The translations under genes were made by a program, and so were the position numbers. Positions 1 through 18,919 of a stretch of 64,000 nt of DNA are shown in pieces. Origin of the DNA: Engraulis encrasicolus (lineage: Eukaryota; Chordata; Actinopteri; Clupeiformes; Engraulidae); contig NC_085857.1 of assembly GCF_034702125.1 (NCBI RefSeq), positions 55,620,714-55,684,713 on the forward strand, in the 5' to 3' direction. Below the pieces are notes generated by a model. It worked only from the letters and a program-made list of their open reading frames with translations. It had not been told where the DNA came from and did not search any database. Every line of letters starts with the position of its first letter. Position 1 is the stretch's first letter.

Positions 1-285
1 GGTGGGTTTTTATTATGTTGTGTATTATTTCTTCGGTCAAGGTGGAGGCCTTAGGTAGTGGTTGATCTTGAGGTTCCTTTAACTCTTGCAGGTCCGTACT
101 TAACTGCAGATTGCTCGTTAGCAAATGCACTTGGTTCCTTTAAGGCACTTGGTTCCTTTAACTCATGCAGGTCCGTGGCCCTGTTTGAGGCACTGAGGGG
201 CGATCAATTAACTTGTTTTTATTCTGCTGTCTGTGGGTGGGTTTTTATTATTGTGTTGTGTGTGTGTGTTCCTCCTTGTGTCCAG
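1..285. repeat. Intronic sequence with direct repeat
   Basis: A block of about 26 bases containing GGTTCCTTTAACTC and then GCAGGTCCGT occurs near 73-98 and again near 152-177, with a half copy near 134. It lies in the presumed intron before the first visible exon of the MULE-like gene. The short open frame over it has no recognisable domain and looks non-coding. Confidence 0.5.
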
Positions 286-3200
286 GTGGTGTCCAGAGGT
301 GGTGACAGCTGATCTGGAGGTGGCCCTCTTTAGGGCTCTGAGGGGCGAGCTGCTGGGAGCTCAGGTGGTCACATGCAGCTACCACTTCTACCAAAGCCTC
401 CGCAGCAAAATACAGGAGCTCCACCTGGCAGGTAAAATGGAAATTTAGTCATTTATTTACTCAAAATACAGGAGCTCCACCAGCTTGCTTCCCTAAGTCC
501 TGCAGGTGCATACATACCAGACTGCCTATTGCTAGTAGGGTTTAATATTTTTCCCGAAAATGGCCGGGAATCCCGGGAAATCACGTTTTTTTTTTTGTTT
601 TTTTTCCTCCCATTTTTAGATCTAGTCATGTAGAGGCTAGAATTCAATTGTTCCTCCCAAACTGGCATTTTGTATCAAGTTGTTACTGTTTGTATCATTA
701 TTGGGAGAAAAGAATTAAGATTAAGCTCTAGGCCTACTATCCACCAACACAATAATAATGAAGTGTAAGATGATAGCCTGTGCGCAGCATGCAGCGCTTA
801 TCCATGACGGGTGGATTGTTGGTGACGGTGACTCGTCTTCTAAAAAAAGAAAAAAACCTAAGCAGCCCTTATGTAAAATTAGGACACCGTTATGAAAACG
901 AAATATGGTATAGTCCAGTGATGTAGGCCTACCCGAACGCGTTCATGTTCAAGTTCATGAACGAGTTCATATTTTGAGCAAACGTGAACTGAACGTACAC
1001 TATTTACAATATTATGAATGAACTATGAACGCGTTCATTCTGAAGCCCATGAACGACACGTTCATTAGTTCTTCATTCCGTTCATTCCGTAGTTACCAGA
1101 TTTCATTAATATTCCTGCAGAAACCGCGACTAAACACAATGTCAGAGAGTCTAATATTATGTCTTATCCATTCTCTCTGACTGCACGAGACTAAAGACAG
1201 TCGGAGAGAATGGTGTCTGACGCTAAGAGGCGGGACCAAGCAAACAGCAGGCATCGCTCTACTTAAAATCAGAGCGGCCAGCAACCAGCCAGCAGTGTGC
1301 GAGTTTTCTGATTTCCGGTGATTTTTAGATTAACGCGTCTAGCGACCGTCCTCTGGGCGTTCGGAATAAGTGTGGAGTGCTCTCGCTTCACTATTTAAGT
1401 TAAAATGCGCCGCGCGCAGCACCAACAACAAGAGAAAGCTGCCTGCTGGCATGTTGCAGGATGGCAAATTTTGCGCATGAGACAGAGAACAACAGTGCAG
1501 GAAAACGTTAGTCCACGCACCCGTTTTAAGTCCAGTCCATAGGCCTACAGTAACTGAAAAGAAGTGAATTTTTTTCCCGGTTTCCCGTCATGGCTTTCCC
1601 GGGAAACGGGAAATTGTTTTGATCAGATTTCCCGGGAATCCCGGGTCCCGGGATTAAACCCTAATTGCTAGTCAATAATGCACTTTTTTTCTATAGTAAA
1701 TCCCTTCCATGAACCCCTCCAGGTGCGTACCAGTCTGACGTCCGTGTGAGGCGTTGGGTCCGTAGGGCCATGGCGGTGGTCTTCCTCCCTCCGGCCGTGG
1801 TGCGCCAGAGCTTCCGTGAGGCGGCGGGCTCCGAGGAGACGGCGGGCCTGGTGGGAGAGCACCCGGCGCTGGGGGACTTCATCCGCTACCTGGAGCAGAC
1901 GTACCTGGGGGAGCACGCCCTCTTCCCGCCGCACATCTGGAACGCATACGGCCATCGCCAGGACAACACCGACAACAACCACGTGGAAGGTCAGAACCAC
2001 AACTTTGGGCTGCTTAGCGCAGTTACACTATATACAGTCCGGCCGATGCTATTATGCTTCCATGCCTAATTAATAATATAATGTGATGTTGTCTCAGCCT
2101 TCAGTCAGCGGTGAAACTGTGCGATAGAGATCAGCATAGTTACAATACCTACACTGGCCACCATCCTACACAGTGCAATACCTACACTGTCCACCTTCCC
2201 ACACAGTGTACCTTTAAGTGTAATGTTATACTAATGGAAAACTTCATAATATAATGTGATGTCGTTTCAGCCTTCCACCAGAGATGGAACAGTGCGATTG
2301 ACAGTCGGAACCCCTCCCTCTGGGTCTTCATCCGCCGCCTAAAGGACGAACAGAAACAGGTCAGTTTCACCTCATCTGGCAACCAGGCTTGTACGAAATT
2401 CCGAATGGAAAGAATTTCAATTCAAAATAAGGCCATAATACAAACACTAGGTGGTGCCATTACCTTGAATTTCTTTGAATTTAATCTACACCACCCATTG
2501 AAAGTACATACAACATCACCGCCTAGTGTTGGTATTATGGCATTACTTTGAATTGAAATTCTTTCCATTCGGAATTTCGTACTAGCCTGCTGGCAACCCT
2601 AATGTCACTACACTACACTAGTACTAAAGTGATGTCATTACGCCTCAGACTGTAGAGGAGGAAAAATAATATTGTCAAAAAATGTAGTAAATCTCATGCC
2701 CGTTATGAAGTTGCTGCAGGTGTTTGAGATTTCAGGTTGTCAGTATTTGAATGAGTTTGCCATTTTTGCTCGCCATTTACAATTGATGCTGCTAATATTC
2801 CCGCTGACATCCACCTTTAGATAATTAACTAATTATGTGATTCCAATATGCAATATTTCATCAACCACTGCTGTACACTAATACATTTTGGCGTGTTACA
2901 TAAAGTCTGGGGCCGTCGTCGTCGACATCAGTCGTGCCACATCTGGCCCCCAGGCCTTATATTCAGTGTTGTCACAGTTACTGTGAAACAGTAATCCGAC
3001 TACTGACTACTGACTACTGACTACTTCTTTAAAAAGTAACTTAGTTACGTTACTGACTACTTGCTTTTAAAAGTAACTAAGTTAGATTACTTTTAGTTAC
3101 TTTCAGCAGAAGCTGATCCCCGACCCCGGTCCGCCCCTATAACATGAAAATGATCACCAGTTCTGCCAATAGGCCTAGGCTACTCGTTTTATTGACATGT

Positions 3201-5212
3201 ATAGGCCCATTTTAACAGCAACATCAAATATGACACTGACATTTGCAAACATTTTCTTGAAATAGGCTTGCATGTTTTTAAAATAAAAAATAAATAAGAC
3301 AGGGCCTAGAAAAAAATGTTTTGGTTCCGGTGCTGACTGACCCTGTCATTTTCTATGTGACCCAATTTTCTTTTAGTTTTTGTAATCCTCCTAAATTAGC
3401 CATGCTGTGTGGACTGTTGTAGCATACAAGACAACACTTTCATTCTCATAGGCTAACTCCCTATCTCTCGCTTTCTCCCTGCCTGTAGCTGCGTTTGCAT
3501 CACAAGACAATCTAGCCTATATCAGGCAACACACGTGCGCGTGCATTGTCTTTACGCAACGGCTCTTAATAAAAACCCCAGCGATGTCACCACATAGTTG
3601 CGCACCAACTGTCACGTTGTAGGCGAATTATTATGTTACAACATACCAGTTAGCTTTGTAGCCCTTCTAGATGACCGAAATGCAATACAACACTATGAGT
3701 AGGCTATCCACGATTTTTGATTGATACTGTTTAGATAGTCTTGCCATGGAAGAAGGCTTCCATGCGTTGCATGTTCAGCGAGAGATTCAAAACCTGTCGC
3801 AGCAATAGTCTAGCTACTCAAGTAGTCCTACAGTTAAATAGGCTGTAAAACAAAGCAGGGTTAATTTAAAATGAAAGAAGGGAAACGTTTTGCCGCAGTT
3901 TACCGTTACTCTTTCATTTACCACATAGGTTACGTTAACAGAGGGTTCATCATAGTTTTTTTTAAAGGAAGACTGAAAATTCTGAGCCCTGTCCGTCATT
4001 TCGACGGTAGTTTAAATAGGCTACACCCGTATCAGTAGATGAAGTGTGCATTTCAATTCGTTATTATCTGCGCAGAGACCACATTTCTTCTAACCCTAGG
4101 CTACTTCATCCTTCACCTTTCTCCCCCTCTCTCGGTATATCACGCAACTATTACGCATCTGCAGAGCACTTGTCCCTGCACCCAAATAATGAATTAGAAA
4201 TTGGCGATGATGTCGGCACAACTGTTCGTACCTAGGAATATGCTGCTACATTTCCCAACAATCTGATTTAATGGCAGGGCGAAGTTATCCTTATCGCCTT
4301 TCATAGAAGTTTAGCAGAAGCAGAAAAGCAGAAATAGTAACGCTCAGTGTTTTAGAAAAGGAACTTTAATCTGACTATTAGTTTTGAAATAGTAGTTGTG
4401 TTATGCCCCGTGTACATCAAGCGCTACCAACGCGACCCAGGTAGCTGGGGTGGTTGAAGAAGTTTCGCCATGAATTCGTTTTATTCGCTCTGGACGCTGC
4501 ACTGACGGGTTTCATTCAGCTAATCACATCACGGCTCTCTCTTGACAGCCTGGGACATTCCTCCATATGAACATTCCAATTGGTTTTCGCCGAACCGCGT
4601 CATAGCAAATTCGAAGATTAGCTTGAGTTTAATCGTCAAAATTCGCCATGGTCGCTCAAGAAGCTTCGCTCCTGGCAAATTCGCTCTGGTAGCTTTATTC
4701 ACCTTCCCTCCATAGAGAAACAATGACTTCCACCACGCAGGTCGCCTAGTTCGCCTTCGATGTACACGGGGCATTAGACTACTCGTTACTGAAAAAAGTA
4801 GTCCGACTACAGTACCAGCAACACTGCTTATATTTGACGGCCCTGGGTCAGTGGGATGAGACTGACCTTTCGCTGTTCGTCCTTAGTACTAGAGTACTGA
4901 GTGTAGTGTAGTGAGATCACTTTAGCACTAAACGACTAAATGTTGTTTAATGTATTGTATGTATTTTAATGTAATGTTCATTCTTATCTGGAACTTTAGT
5001 ATGTGTAATAAAGTTTATTATTATTTATTTAACTGCAGGTGGAGGCCCAGTGCGTTATGGTGGAGAGTGGTGGCGCCCCCTCTGGCCAGAAGAGGAAGTG
5101 GCGTCAGCTGGAGCAGAGGATGCAGCAGCTACAAAGCCAACAGCAAAGCGGAGACAAGACACTGGAGGAATACTGGGATGCAGTACAGACTCACATGGGC
5201 AACTTCGAATGA
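286..5212 (+). CDS. MULE-transposase / FLYWCH-type protein, C-terminal exons (5' end outside window)
   Basis: Four exons join in one frame: 286-431, 1723-1989, 2271-2359 and 5039-5212, with AG/GT borders and phases 1, 1 and 0. The encoded about 197 residues match the second half of a MULE-type transposase. VVTADLEVAL is the strand carrying the second catalytic acid, followed by the CSYHFYQSLRSKIQELHLAG helix. The FPPHIWNAY and DNNHVEG stretch continues across the next junction into AFHQRWN, the family's TNNxVEGxH signature. The last exon is a Gln/Lys-rich tail ending at TGA 5210-5212. Family knowledge: this domain occurs in Mutator transposases and in host genes with FLYWCH fingers. Spliced structure, long TE-filled introns and a poly(A) signal suggest a domesticated or long-resident gene rather than a fresh transposon (inference). 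The N-terminal fingers and first catalytic Asp would lie left of the window. Confidence 0.75.
464..520 (+). repeat. Partial duplicate of exon end and next acceptor
   Basis: AAAATACAGGAGCTCCACC from the 3' end of the exon at 286-431 recurs 45 bases later inside the intron. It is followed by TGCAGGTGCATACATACCAG, which resembles the acceptor and start of the next exon at 1723. It appears to be a local duplication of exon-edge sequence. No frame across it continues the protein. Confidence 0.5.
536..1663. mobile_element. Non-autonomous hAT-type transposon with 8-bp target duplication
   Basis: The element starts TAGGGTTTAAT and ends ATTAAACCCTA, and is flanked on both sides by ATTGCTAG (528-535 and 1664-1671). 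An 8-bp duplication with short terminal inverted repeats is the hAT superfamily signature. Subterminal sequences rich in TCCCGGGAA occur near both ends. The interior around 945-1085 is packed with GTTCA/TGAAC motifs, which may be a nested element or transposase-binding repeats. No transposase frame was found. It sits in an intron of the MULE-like gene. Confidence 0.85.
2384..2589. mobile_element. Palindromic hAT MITE (206 bp)
   Basis: Long inverted arms begin CAGGCTTGTACGAAATTCC and end GGAATTTCGTACTAGCCTG. The whole is flanked by CTGGCAAC at 2376-2383 and 2590-2597. The arms pair over roughly 70 bases each. It lies 24 bases after the exon ending at 2359, in the large intron. Confidence 0.88.
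2964..4826. mobile_element. Non-autonomous hAT transposon, 1.86 kb, carrying a nested MITE
   Basis: Termini CAGTGTTG and CAACACTG are flanked by CTTATATT at 2956-2963 and 4827-4834. Subterminal regions at both ends share the GTAATCCGACTAC / GTAGTCCGACTAC motif. No transposase domain is visible in any frame. The Harbinger-like MITE at 4404-4773 is inserted inside it, so this hAT is the older of the two. Confidence 0.85.
4404..4773. mobile_element. PIF/Harbinger-like MITE nested in hAT
   Basis: The inverted termini are TGCCCCGTGTACATC and GATGTACACGGGGCA, flanked by TTA (4401-4403 and 4774-4776). A three-base TWA target and short TIRs are typical of PIF/Harbinger. It is 370 bp long with no coding content. 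Confidence 0.78.
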
Positions 5213-5280
5213 ACCATATAATATGGGGGCAGGGTTCGAATACCACCCGAGACAGGGGCGGCCCCAAAACGGCATTGCGA

Positions 5281-5286
5281 AATAAA
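5281..5286 (+). terminator. Poly(A) signal AATAAA of the MULE-like gene
   Basis: A canonical AATAAA lies 69 bases after the stop codon, followed within 20 bases by a T-rich stretch. It supports 5039-5212 as a real terminal exon. Confidence 0.6.
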
Positions 5287-5559
5287 ACATGACTGAGCTA
5301 CATTTTTTTTTTCCTTTTCTTTTTTTGTCATTTAGAAAATCCATATTAACATTCAGTCTCTTAGCTGAGCAAAATTGAAAGACACTTCCTAATGGACAAA
5401 GTCCTTGAGGTGCGCTGGCTTGGCCACAGCCCTTCCGTGTCGTGCACGGACTGGCTGAAAGTTGTTGCTGTCTGTCTGATGGCCTACCTGCAGGTTCACA
5501 GGATGGTGCAGTCTCTGTCTGTTCACTGTGACCTTTGCATTCACCTAGCAATTGTGGCA

Positions 5560-6715
5560 TTGCAAGGTGTGTTCTGCTCACGGCAGGTTGTTGTGTCTGT
5601 GTGATGCGCTGTTGCTGTGTCCGTATGGTGTGCTGTTGTGTTGTGTGTGTGTGTGCGCGTGTTGGGTATGGACCACGCAGGTGGCTCCTGCAACGCCTCA
5701 GCAGATGCCCATTGGGTGCCTGGACACTGTAGTTCCTTGGCTCCTGCTCCACACGGTCACATGTTGGAGGTAGTCCTCTGCGTCCGCTGCGGTCATGATG
5801 TTTTTTCATTGCAGCTGCTCTATGGGCCAGATGTTGTCTGTGTTGTTCTTTTCTTTGCTGCCACGGTCTGGATGGTGTCTTGTGTGGCTTGGGCTGTTTT
5901 GGGTTGGCGCCTTCCTTGGTGTTGTTGTCAGTCTCTCTCTTCACAGTGTCTACATGCAGGGTAACTAGGTTGAGCAGCTCACTCGAGGGTAGTCCAACGA
6001 CAGCTGGCCCTGGTACATCGACAACATAGAACTTGGTGCTCACCCATCTAGAGTCCTTGTACTGGCACGGGATGTTGATGGTTCCCAGGCACTGTATTTC
6101 ATGCCCACTGTATGCTGACAGCCTCACGTTGTTCTTCCTCAGGCGTTGGTATGCATTCGTGTGGTGGCCATACATTTGCCTGAATGTACGCATTGGAAGA
6201 GTGTTCCCTGATGCCCCTGTGTCGATCTTCAGCTTGAGTGTGTGTCCTCGGCCTGGTATGTCTGGTGGTTTCACGTTCAGTGTTGTGGAGACCTCATCTC
6301 TAGGTGGATTACTGCTGATGCTGTGCATGCATTTCTCACTGATGGTAATGGAGTCGAAGTGCTGTTGGTAGGTGTCTTCATCTTCAGTAATGAGATGGAA
6401 TGATTGTTGGTAGATGTTTTCAGGGGGTATGTTTTCATCTTCTGGGTCCTCACAGTCAACTGCATCAACTGTGGCATGGTGTGGCTTGTATCTCGCCCTG
6501 GCCGCATGGTGATGGTTGTAATACCTGCTTGGCGGTGGTGGACGGTGCTTACTTGTTCTCTGTGGAGTGGAGTCAGGATGTTAGCGTCTCCTGCAGAACC
6601 TCGCCCAGTGTCCCTTCGCGCCGCACGCAGAGCATTCGGCGTCGTAGGCAGGGCACTGACGCGGTAGATGGGTTCTGCTGCAGTTCTGGCATGCCCGTCT
6701 TCGGTGGATGACGTC
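5560..6715 (-). pseudogene. Ty3/Gypsy gag-protease remnant fused to integrase C-terminus
   Basis: Read on the minus strand in one frame, the segment has two CCHC knuckles at about 6600-6690 (CQNCSRTHLPRQC, then CSACGAKGHWARFC). An in-frame stop follows at 6581-6583. A spacer of about 85 residues leads to an aspartic protease with the LKIDTGASGNTLP active-site loop near 6190-6240. After VVGLPSSELLNL the frame runs into HHDRSGRRGLPP and PRNYSVQAPNGHLLRRC, the Gypsy integrase C-terminal region. The whole RT, RNase H and integrase core is absent, so it is an internally deleted gag-pol copy. The frame stays open to about 5129, but the last hundred residues resemble nothing and cross the end of the MULE-like gene. 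No LTR was found. It is most likely a dead element, although the retained frame is notable. Confidence 0.72.
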
Positions 6716-6719
6716 AATA

Positions 6720-7495
6720 TTTTCGGCAGCGGTCAGGCTCAGCTTTCGGCAGCGTTTACCGTTGGTTTAGCCACTTAGCTTGTCGTTGAAGTTTCCCCGT
6801 CACTGGCGAAAACAAAGTTATCCTCGGACAATTTGTTGTTTACTTCTGTCTGACGAAGCAGTTAGGTATGGCGTCTTTTTTTCCGCTGCCACCATGAAGT
6901 ATTAATGTATTAATAACAGGATAGACAGGAGGAGTCTTGGAGATCACAGCTGATGTTTACTTGGGTAACTGGTAACTAACTGATACATTACAGAATACAG
7001 TGTAACCAGAGAGAGTAGAGATAATTGTTCATAATCTATGCGTGTAATGTATTATTTCTTTTGTATGTACTGTATGAGTTTTTGCCTTGTAGAATGCCTT
7101 GTTTTTTAGGCCATGACTCTGGAATAAAAGTTGATGAGGAATCTGTACATAACTGCTCTTATTGTGTACCTTAGAGGCTGCACCGCCTGTAAATATGGTA
7201 CTGCACCTGTCATTAGAGAAGTGCATTCTAAACTGCTGCCCATTAATATACATGAACTGTATATATATAAACATGTTTTATTACAATAAAGGTGAGCATA
7301 TTCTATTGTACGTATTTCTCTTCTCCACCTTATTTACTCCTCTTATTTATTTTTGTATGAACTGCTACTTCATGATGAGTGTTTACATGGAGTTAAATTA
7401 ACTGTTCAGTATTTGTATAATTTGTTATGGTGAGTATGTCTACTCTGTTGTTTTTGTAATTGTGCCAATTCTTTTTTTGTAACTGTCTACTTTCT
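6720..7495. other. AT-rich intergenic stretch, no feature seen
   Basis: This is low-complexity AT-rich sequence. I see no exon with a recognisable domain, no terminal repeats and no RNA-like fold. Confidence 0.5.
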
Positions 7496-7499
7496 CATG

Positions 7500-7900
7500 A
7501 CCGGGGAAAAGAAGAAGGGAACAGAAGGGAAGGAATTCAACACGAATGGTAAAACTTTGGAGGAAAGAAAAGGGAAACACCACCACGGTTATTTTGAGTG
7601 TGGGAAGAACTTTTCTCCAACAGAGCACCACATCAAAGCGCTCCAGTGGACTGATGGGCCTTAACATTAAATTTGCAACGGCAATTGTAATGGAAATGGT
7701 ATTGAAGAACCCACCAAAGAACTCAGGCCGTAGAGAAACCTCATCAATGCACCACGTACAGAAGCCTTACCATGTGTGGAAAGTCCTTTGCAGACTTCTG
7801 TTCTTTCATTTGCCGTCAGAGACACAAATACTGGGGGGAGCCAGCCAGAGTGCAGATCATGGAAATGCCTTTGTGACCAGACACGATAAGTTTTTAGTGA
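7500..7900 (+). pseudogene. Decayed C2H2 zinc-finger fragment
   Basis: In separate frames I can read YFECGKNFSPTEHHIKALQ near 7580-7650 and EKPHQCTTY followed by MCGKSFADFCSF near 7735-7815. These are C2H2 finger cores with missing Cys/His residues and frameshifts. The linker-like TGEKKKGTEGKEF precedes them. They lie just upstream of zinc-finger gene A and are probably an old paralogous copy of it. Confidence 0.6.
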
Positions 7901-7944
7901 ACAATAAATTGAAACGTTCCACGTTACATGGGCTATTTTTCATT

Positions 7945-8055
7945 GTGTCAAAGTGAACTTTTGTTAAATGTTGTTCTATGTGAAACAATGAAACTTGCAA
8001 ATCTGCAAAAAAAATGTGAGGGGTGTACTCATTTCTTTGAGACACTGTACATGAT
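7945..8055. mobile_element. Tc1/mariner end fragment
   Basis: AATCTGCAAAAA followed by TGTGAGGGGTGTACTCATTT matches the terminal region of the complete element at 44927-45603, diverged. Only one end is present. Confidence 0.6.
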
Positions 8056-8203
8056 GTAAGGGGTTTTCCCCAACCACTCTTTTTCAACCCTTCCTTTCCC
8101 CTATAGGGCGCTGTGCAAATTGAGTTCTTGTGCGCATTAATGTTTTTTTCATTTGACAGGAGCCATTGTCAAGCCGTGCTGTACACACATTGATCATGGT
8201 CAC

Positions 8204-8204
<1 letters not shown>

Positions 8205-8251
<47 letters not shown>
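8205..8251. repeat. (TG)n microsatellite
   Basis: About 23 uninterrupted TG units end 13 bases before the acceptor of the exon at 8265. Confidence 0.95.
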
Positions 8252-8255
<4 letters not shown>

Positions 8256-8264
8256 CCCCTGCAG

Positions 8265-16257
<7,993 letters not shown>

Positions 16258-16563
16258 ACTCCAAAATGGAGACATGGAACACCAGAGATTCTCAAGTCTC
16301 ATACAATCCCACATTCACTCTCCTGTAAAGTAATGTGAACTTAGTATGGAATTGGTTATATTTAGTTTTATATTCACTTGCCAATTTATTTATTTTTTTT
16401 AAAACTTGAGTCCCTACCCGCCAAAGTTATCAGCATGTCTCTGGTATTTTCATGCCGACTGAAATGGTGCTGGTGCCCATTCAGGAACCATTTAGTTCAC
16501 TTCAGAGCTGAAGTGCATACCTGTTAACTCATCATCCTGTCTCACATGTGTAGCCCCACCCCC

Positions 16564-16670
<107 letters not shown>

Positions 16671-16799
16671 CTCAATTTAAAAAAAAAAAAAGAAATTGAT
16701 TACCCCTACTGTATGTCATATCTTGATGAGAATGGTGAGCTTAATATGGTACCTTAGGGAAAATGGCGTCTTTTAAAGCCAAACCAAAATGTTTACATT

Positions 16800-17455
16800 A
16801 GTCGAGTGTTACACTACAGTAAAGAGAGGGGGGAGGGTGGGTAGCACCTGTAAGACATGAATAGGCTACTACTTTCACCCTTGGCCTTTGTGGGTAAATT
16901 CAAACATAGTACGCTGAAAGAGTGATTCCGCGTTTTCAGGTCGGAAGTGTAATATGCCCCCCTAATGTCTTGACAAAACCTTCCAGCCAAAGCTGTCAGC
17001 GGCCCTGCCTGTGCTCCTAGTGAAAAAGTTAACCATAGTCCTGTCCTTAGCGTTATGATGCTAGAGTCTGTATAACTTACAACCTTGACTAGATATGACC
17101 GGCCCACCACCAAGACCAGGGTGGAGTAGTGGAATAGGTTTATGCCATCAGATGATGGAACGGATACACACACATACGCACACATTCTTGCAAACAGGAC
17201 TATTTGCCCACTGGACAGTAAATATTTGGCATATGGTTGCTCCTTTGTTTAAGTACAAATTCACATGAAATGTATTTTTATGTGAAAAAAAATATGAAAT
17301 TAAATTACATTTTACATACACAGCACAAGCAGTAGTTTGGTTTAGACTGATTTCTCTGCAACTGTTTTAGTAATTGTCATCTTTTTACTCAGGTCTCATT
17401 ATTATACTAATGAATTTATGATCGAAATTGTGATTGCAAATAGAAAATCCCTTTG
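16800..17455. other. No feature seen
   Basis: Ordinary AT-rich intergenic DNA. The minus-strand open frame at 16814-17185 has no recognisable motif. Confidence 0.4.
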
Positions 17456-17638
17456 TGACTTGTTAAGGACTTGAAAAAAATGAGACTTGGACTTGGACTT
17501 GACTTGGCTGGGGTACGACTTGGACTTGGACTTGACTTGGTCAGATGTGTCTTGACTTGTGACTTGACTCGGACTTGAGTGGAAAGACTCGAGACTTACT
17601 TGTGACTTGCACGTTAGTGACTTGGTCACACCTCTGCT
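17455..17638. mobile_element. hAT-type terminal repeat with GACTTG array
   Basis: Many GACTTGGACTT units end in AGTGACTTGGTCACACCTCTG. On the other strand this is CAGAGGTGTGACCAAGTCAC, the terminus of a hAT family common in fish. The opposite end was not found. Confidence 0.6.
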
Positions 17639-17859
17639 GTTAACCACCCACTTTCTTTACCAAATGTGACTGCATATTATCCGAATGAACCTGCCAATGT
17701 CTACATTGTTGTAACGGTTCTCATGAGGCCAAAAAACCCCACTTTTTATCGATTTGCATCATAAACCAACGTTATCATTCCCAAACCCTCAAATTTTCAC
17801 TGTGAACACATTGGTCGGTTCAAGATCAGGTGCTGGAATGGGAATGGCTCTCTGTCAGC

Positions 17860-18400
17860 CTATACATGCGGAAAGCGGAGAATTCAAGAATCACCAGAGA
17901 ATCCACAGTCACACGATTGCCATACATTATCCCAGCATTGTCATAATTATGCAATCTTAATCACCCAATAACACACACCCTCATACAAACTCAATCAACA
18001 GAGAACACACACTTTCACACAAACCTAATCAGTAGAGAACATATTCTCTCATACACACCTGAGCTTTAAGTCCGCAATTTTCATTCATCATCTTTGAGTG
18101 GCATTGCATGGAGGCTCAGATATTCTTGTTGCTCCACTGTCAGCTGTTTTTTTTGATCCGGTGACCCTCTTCTCTCTTGATTATAGATTGCAATACCACG
18201 TTTGGTGCATACTAACTCTCCAAACCTAAAATGGAAGCCCAGATATCCTTGTTGCTCTGCTGTCAGCTGTTTTTTTTTGTTTTTTTGTTTGTTTTTGGAT
18301 ATGGTGACCCTCTTCCTTCTTGATTACACCCCATAGATTACAGTACCACGTTTTGGTGTATAAAGAACTCACCAAACCTAAATGAATATATTGGTTGAAA
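17860..18400 (+). pseudogene. Zinc-finger tail relic and duplicated 3' flank
   Basis: GCGGAAAGCG, then FKNHQRIHSH (17880-17915), is the C-terminal half of a C2H2 finger. It is followed by a flank duplicated as about 18095-18200 and 18228-18335, which share CAGATAT(T/C)CTTGTTGCTC, CTGTCAGCTG and GGTGACCCTCTTC. A third diverged copy is near 59865-59960. Confidence 0.5.
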
Positions 18401-18859
18401 TGTGCTGCGTGATCTACTGATCTTAAGTCTTGCAAAAAATGTTTTGCTAAACTGGAAATATGGGTGATGACACATGACAATTGACACAAAAGAACACGAC
18501 TTTGCAATGTTTTGGGGTTTATATATATATATATATATATCCTTGTAATAAACCAGGTATTGTGTTTGAATGTGAGTTCAAAATGTTAACATTTTCAAGG
18601 TGTTCATATACAACAGTAACTCGGGCCTTTCGTGAAGTCTTTACGAGAAAAACTGAAAAATTCAACTTTAAGCCTCATGGTGCCCTTACGAATAGCCTTG
18701 TTTCTCGTGGTTGGGAGACGAAAGGGGAAACTGACAATTGGGGTAGTTTGGTTCTGGGGGGAAGAATAATGCAGACGGACGTCAACAATCAAGTGAGAGT
18801 GAAGGCTAACTGGAAATGACGGTAATCAAACATTTTAAACAAGTGATTTACGGTTCAGT

Positions 18860-18919
18860 TTAGGGTTAGGGTTAAGGTTAGGGTTAGGGTTAGGGTTAGG
18901 TTTAGGGTTAAGGTTAGGG
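18860..18919. repeat. Interstitial telomere-like (TTAGGG)n
   Basis: About ten TTAGGG or TTAAGG/GTTTAGGG variants occur in tandem over 60 bases. This is the vertebrate telomere hexamer inside chromosomal DNA. Confidence 0.85.

Noticed and set aside
58..448. Open frames of 84 and 71 codons at the left edge as genes
   Set aside because: Only the part from 286 to 431 matches a family and is bounded by splice sites; the rest is intron read-through.
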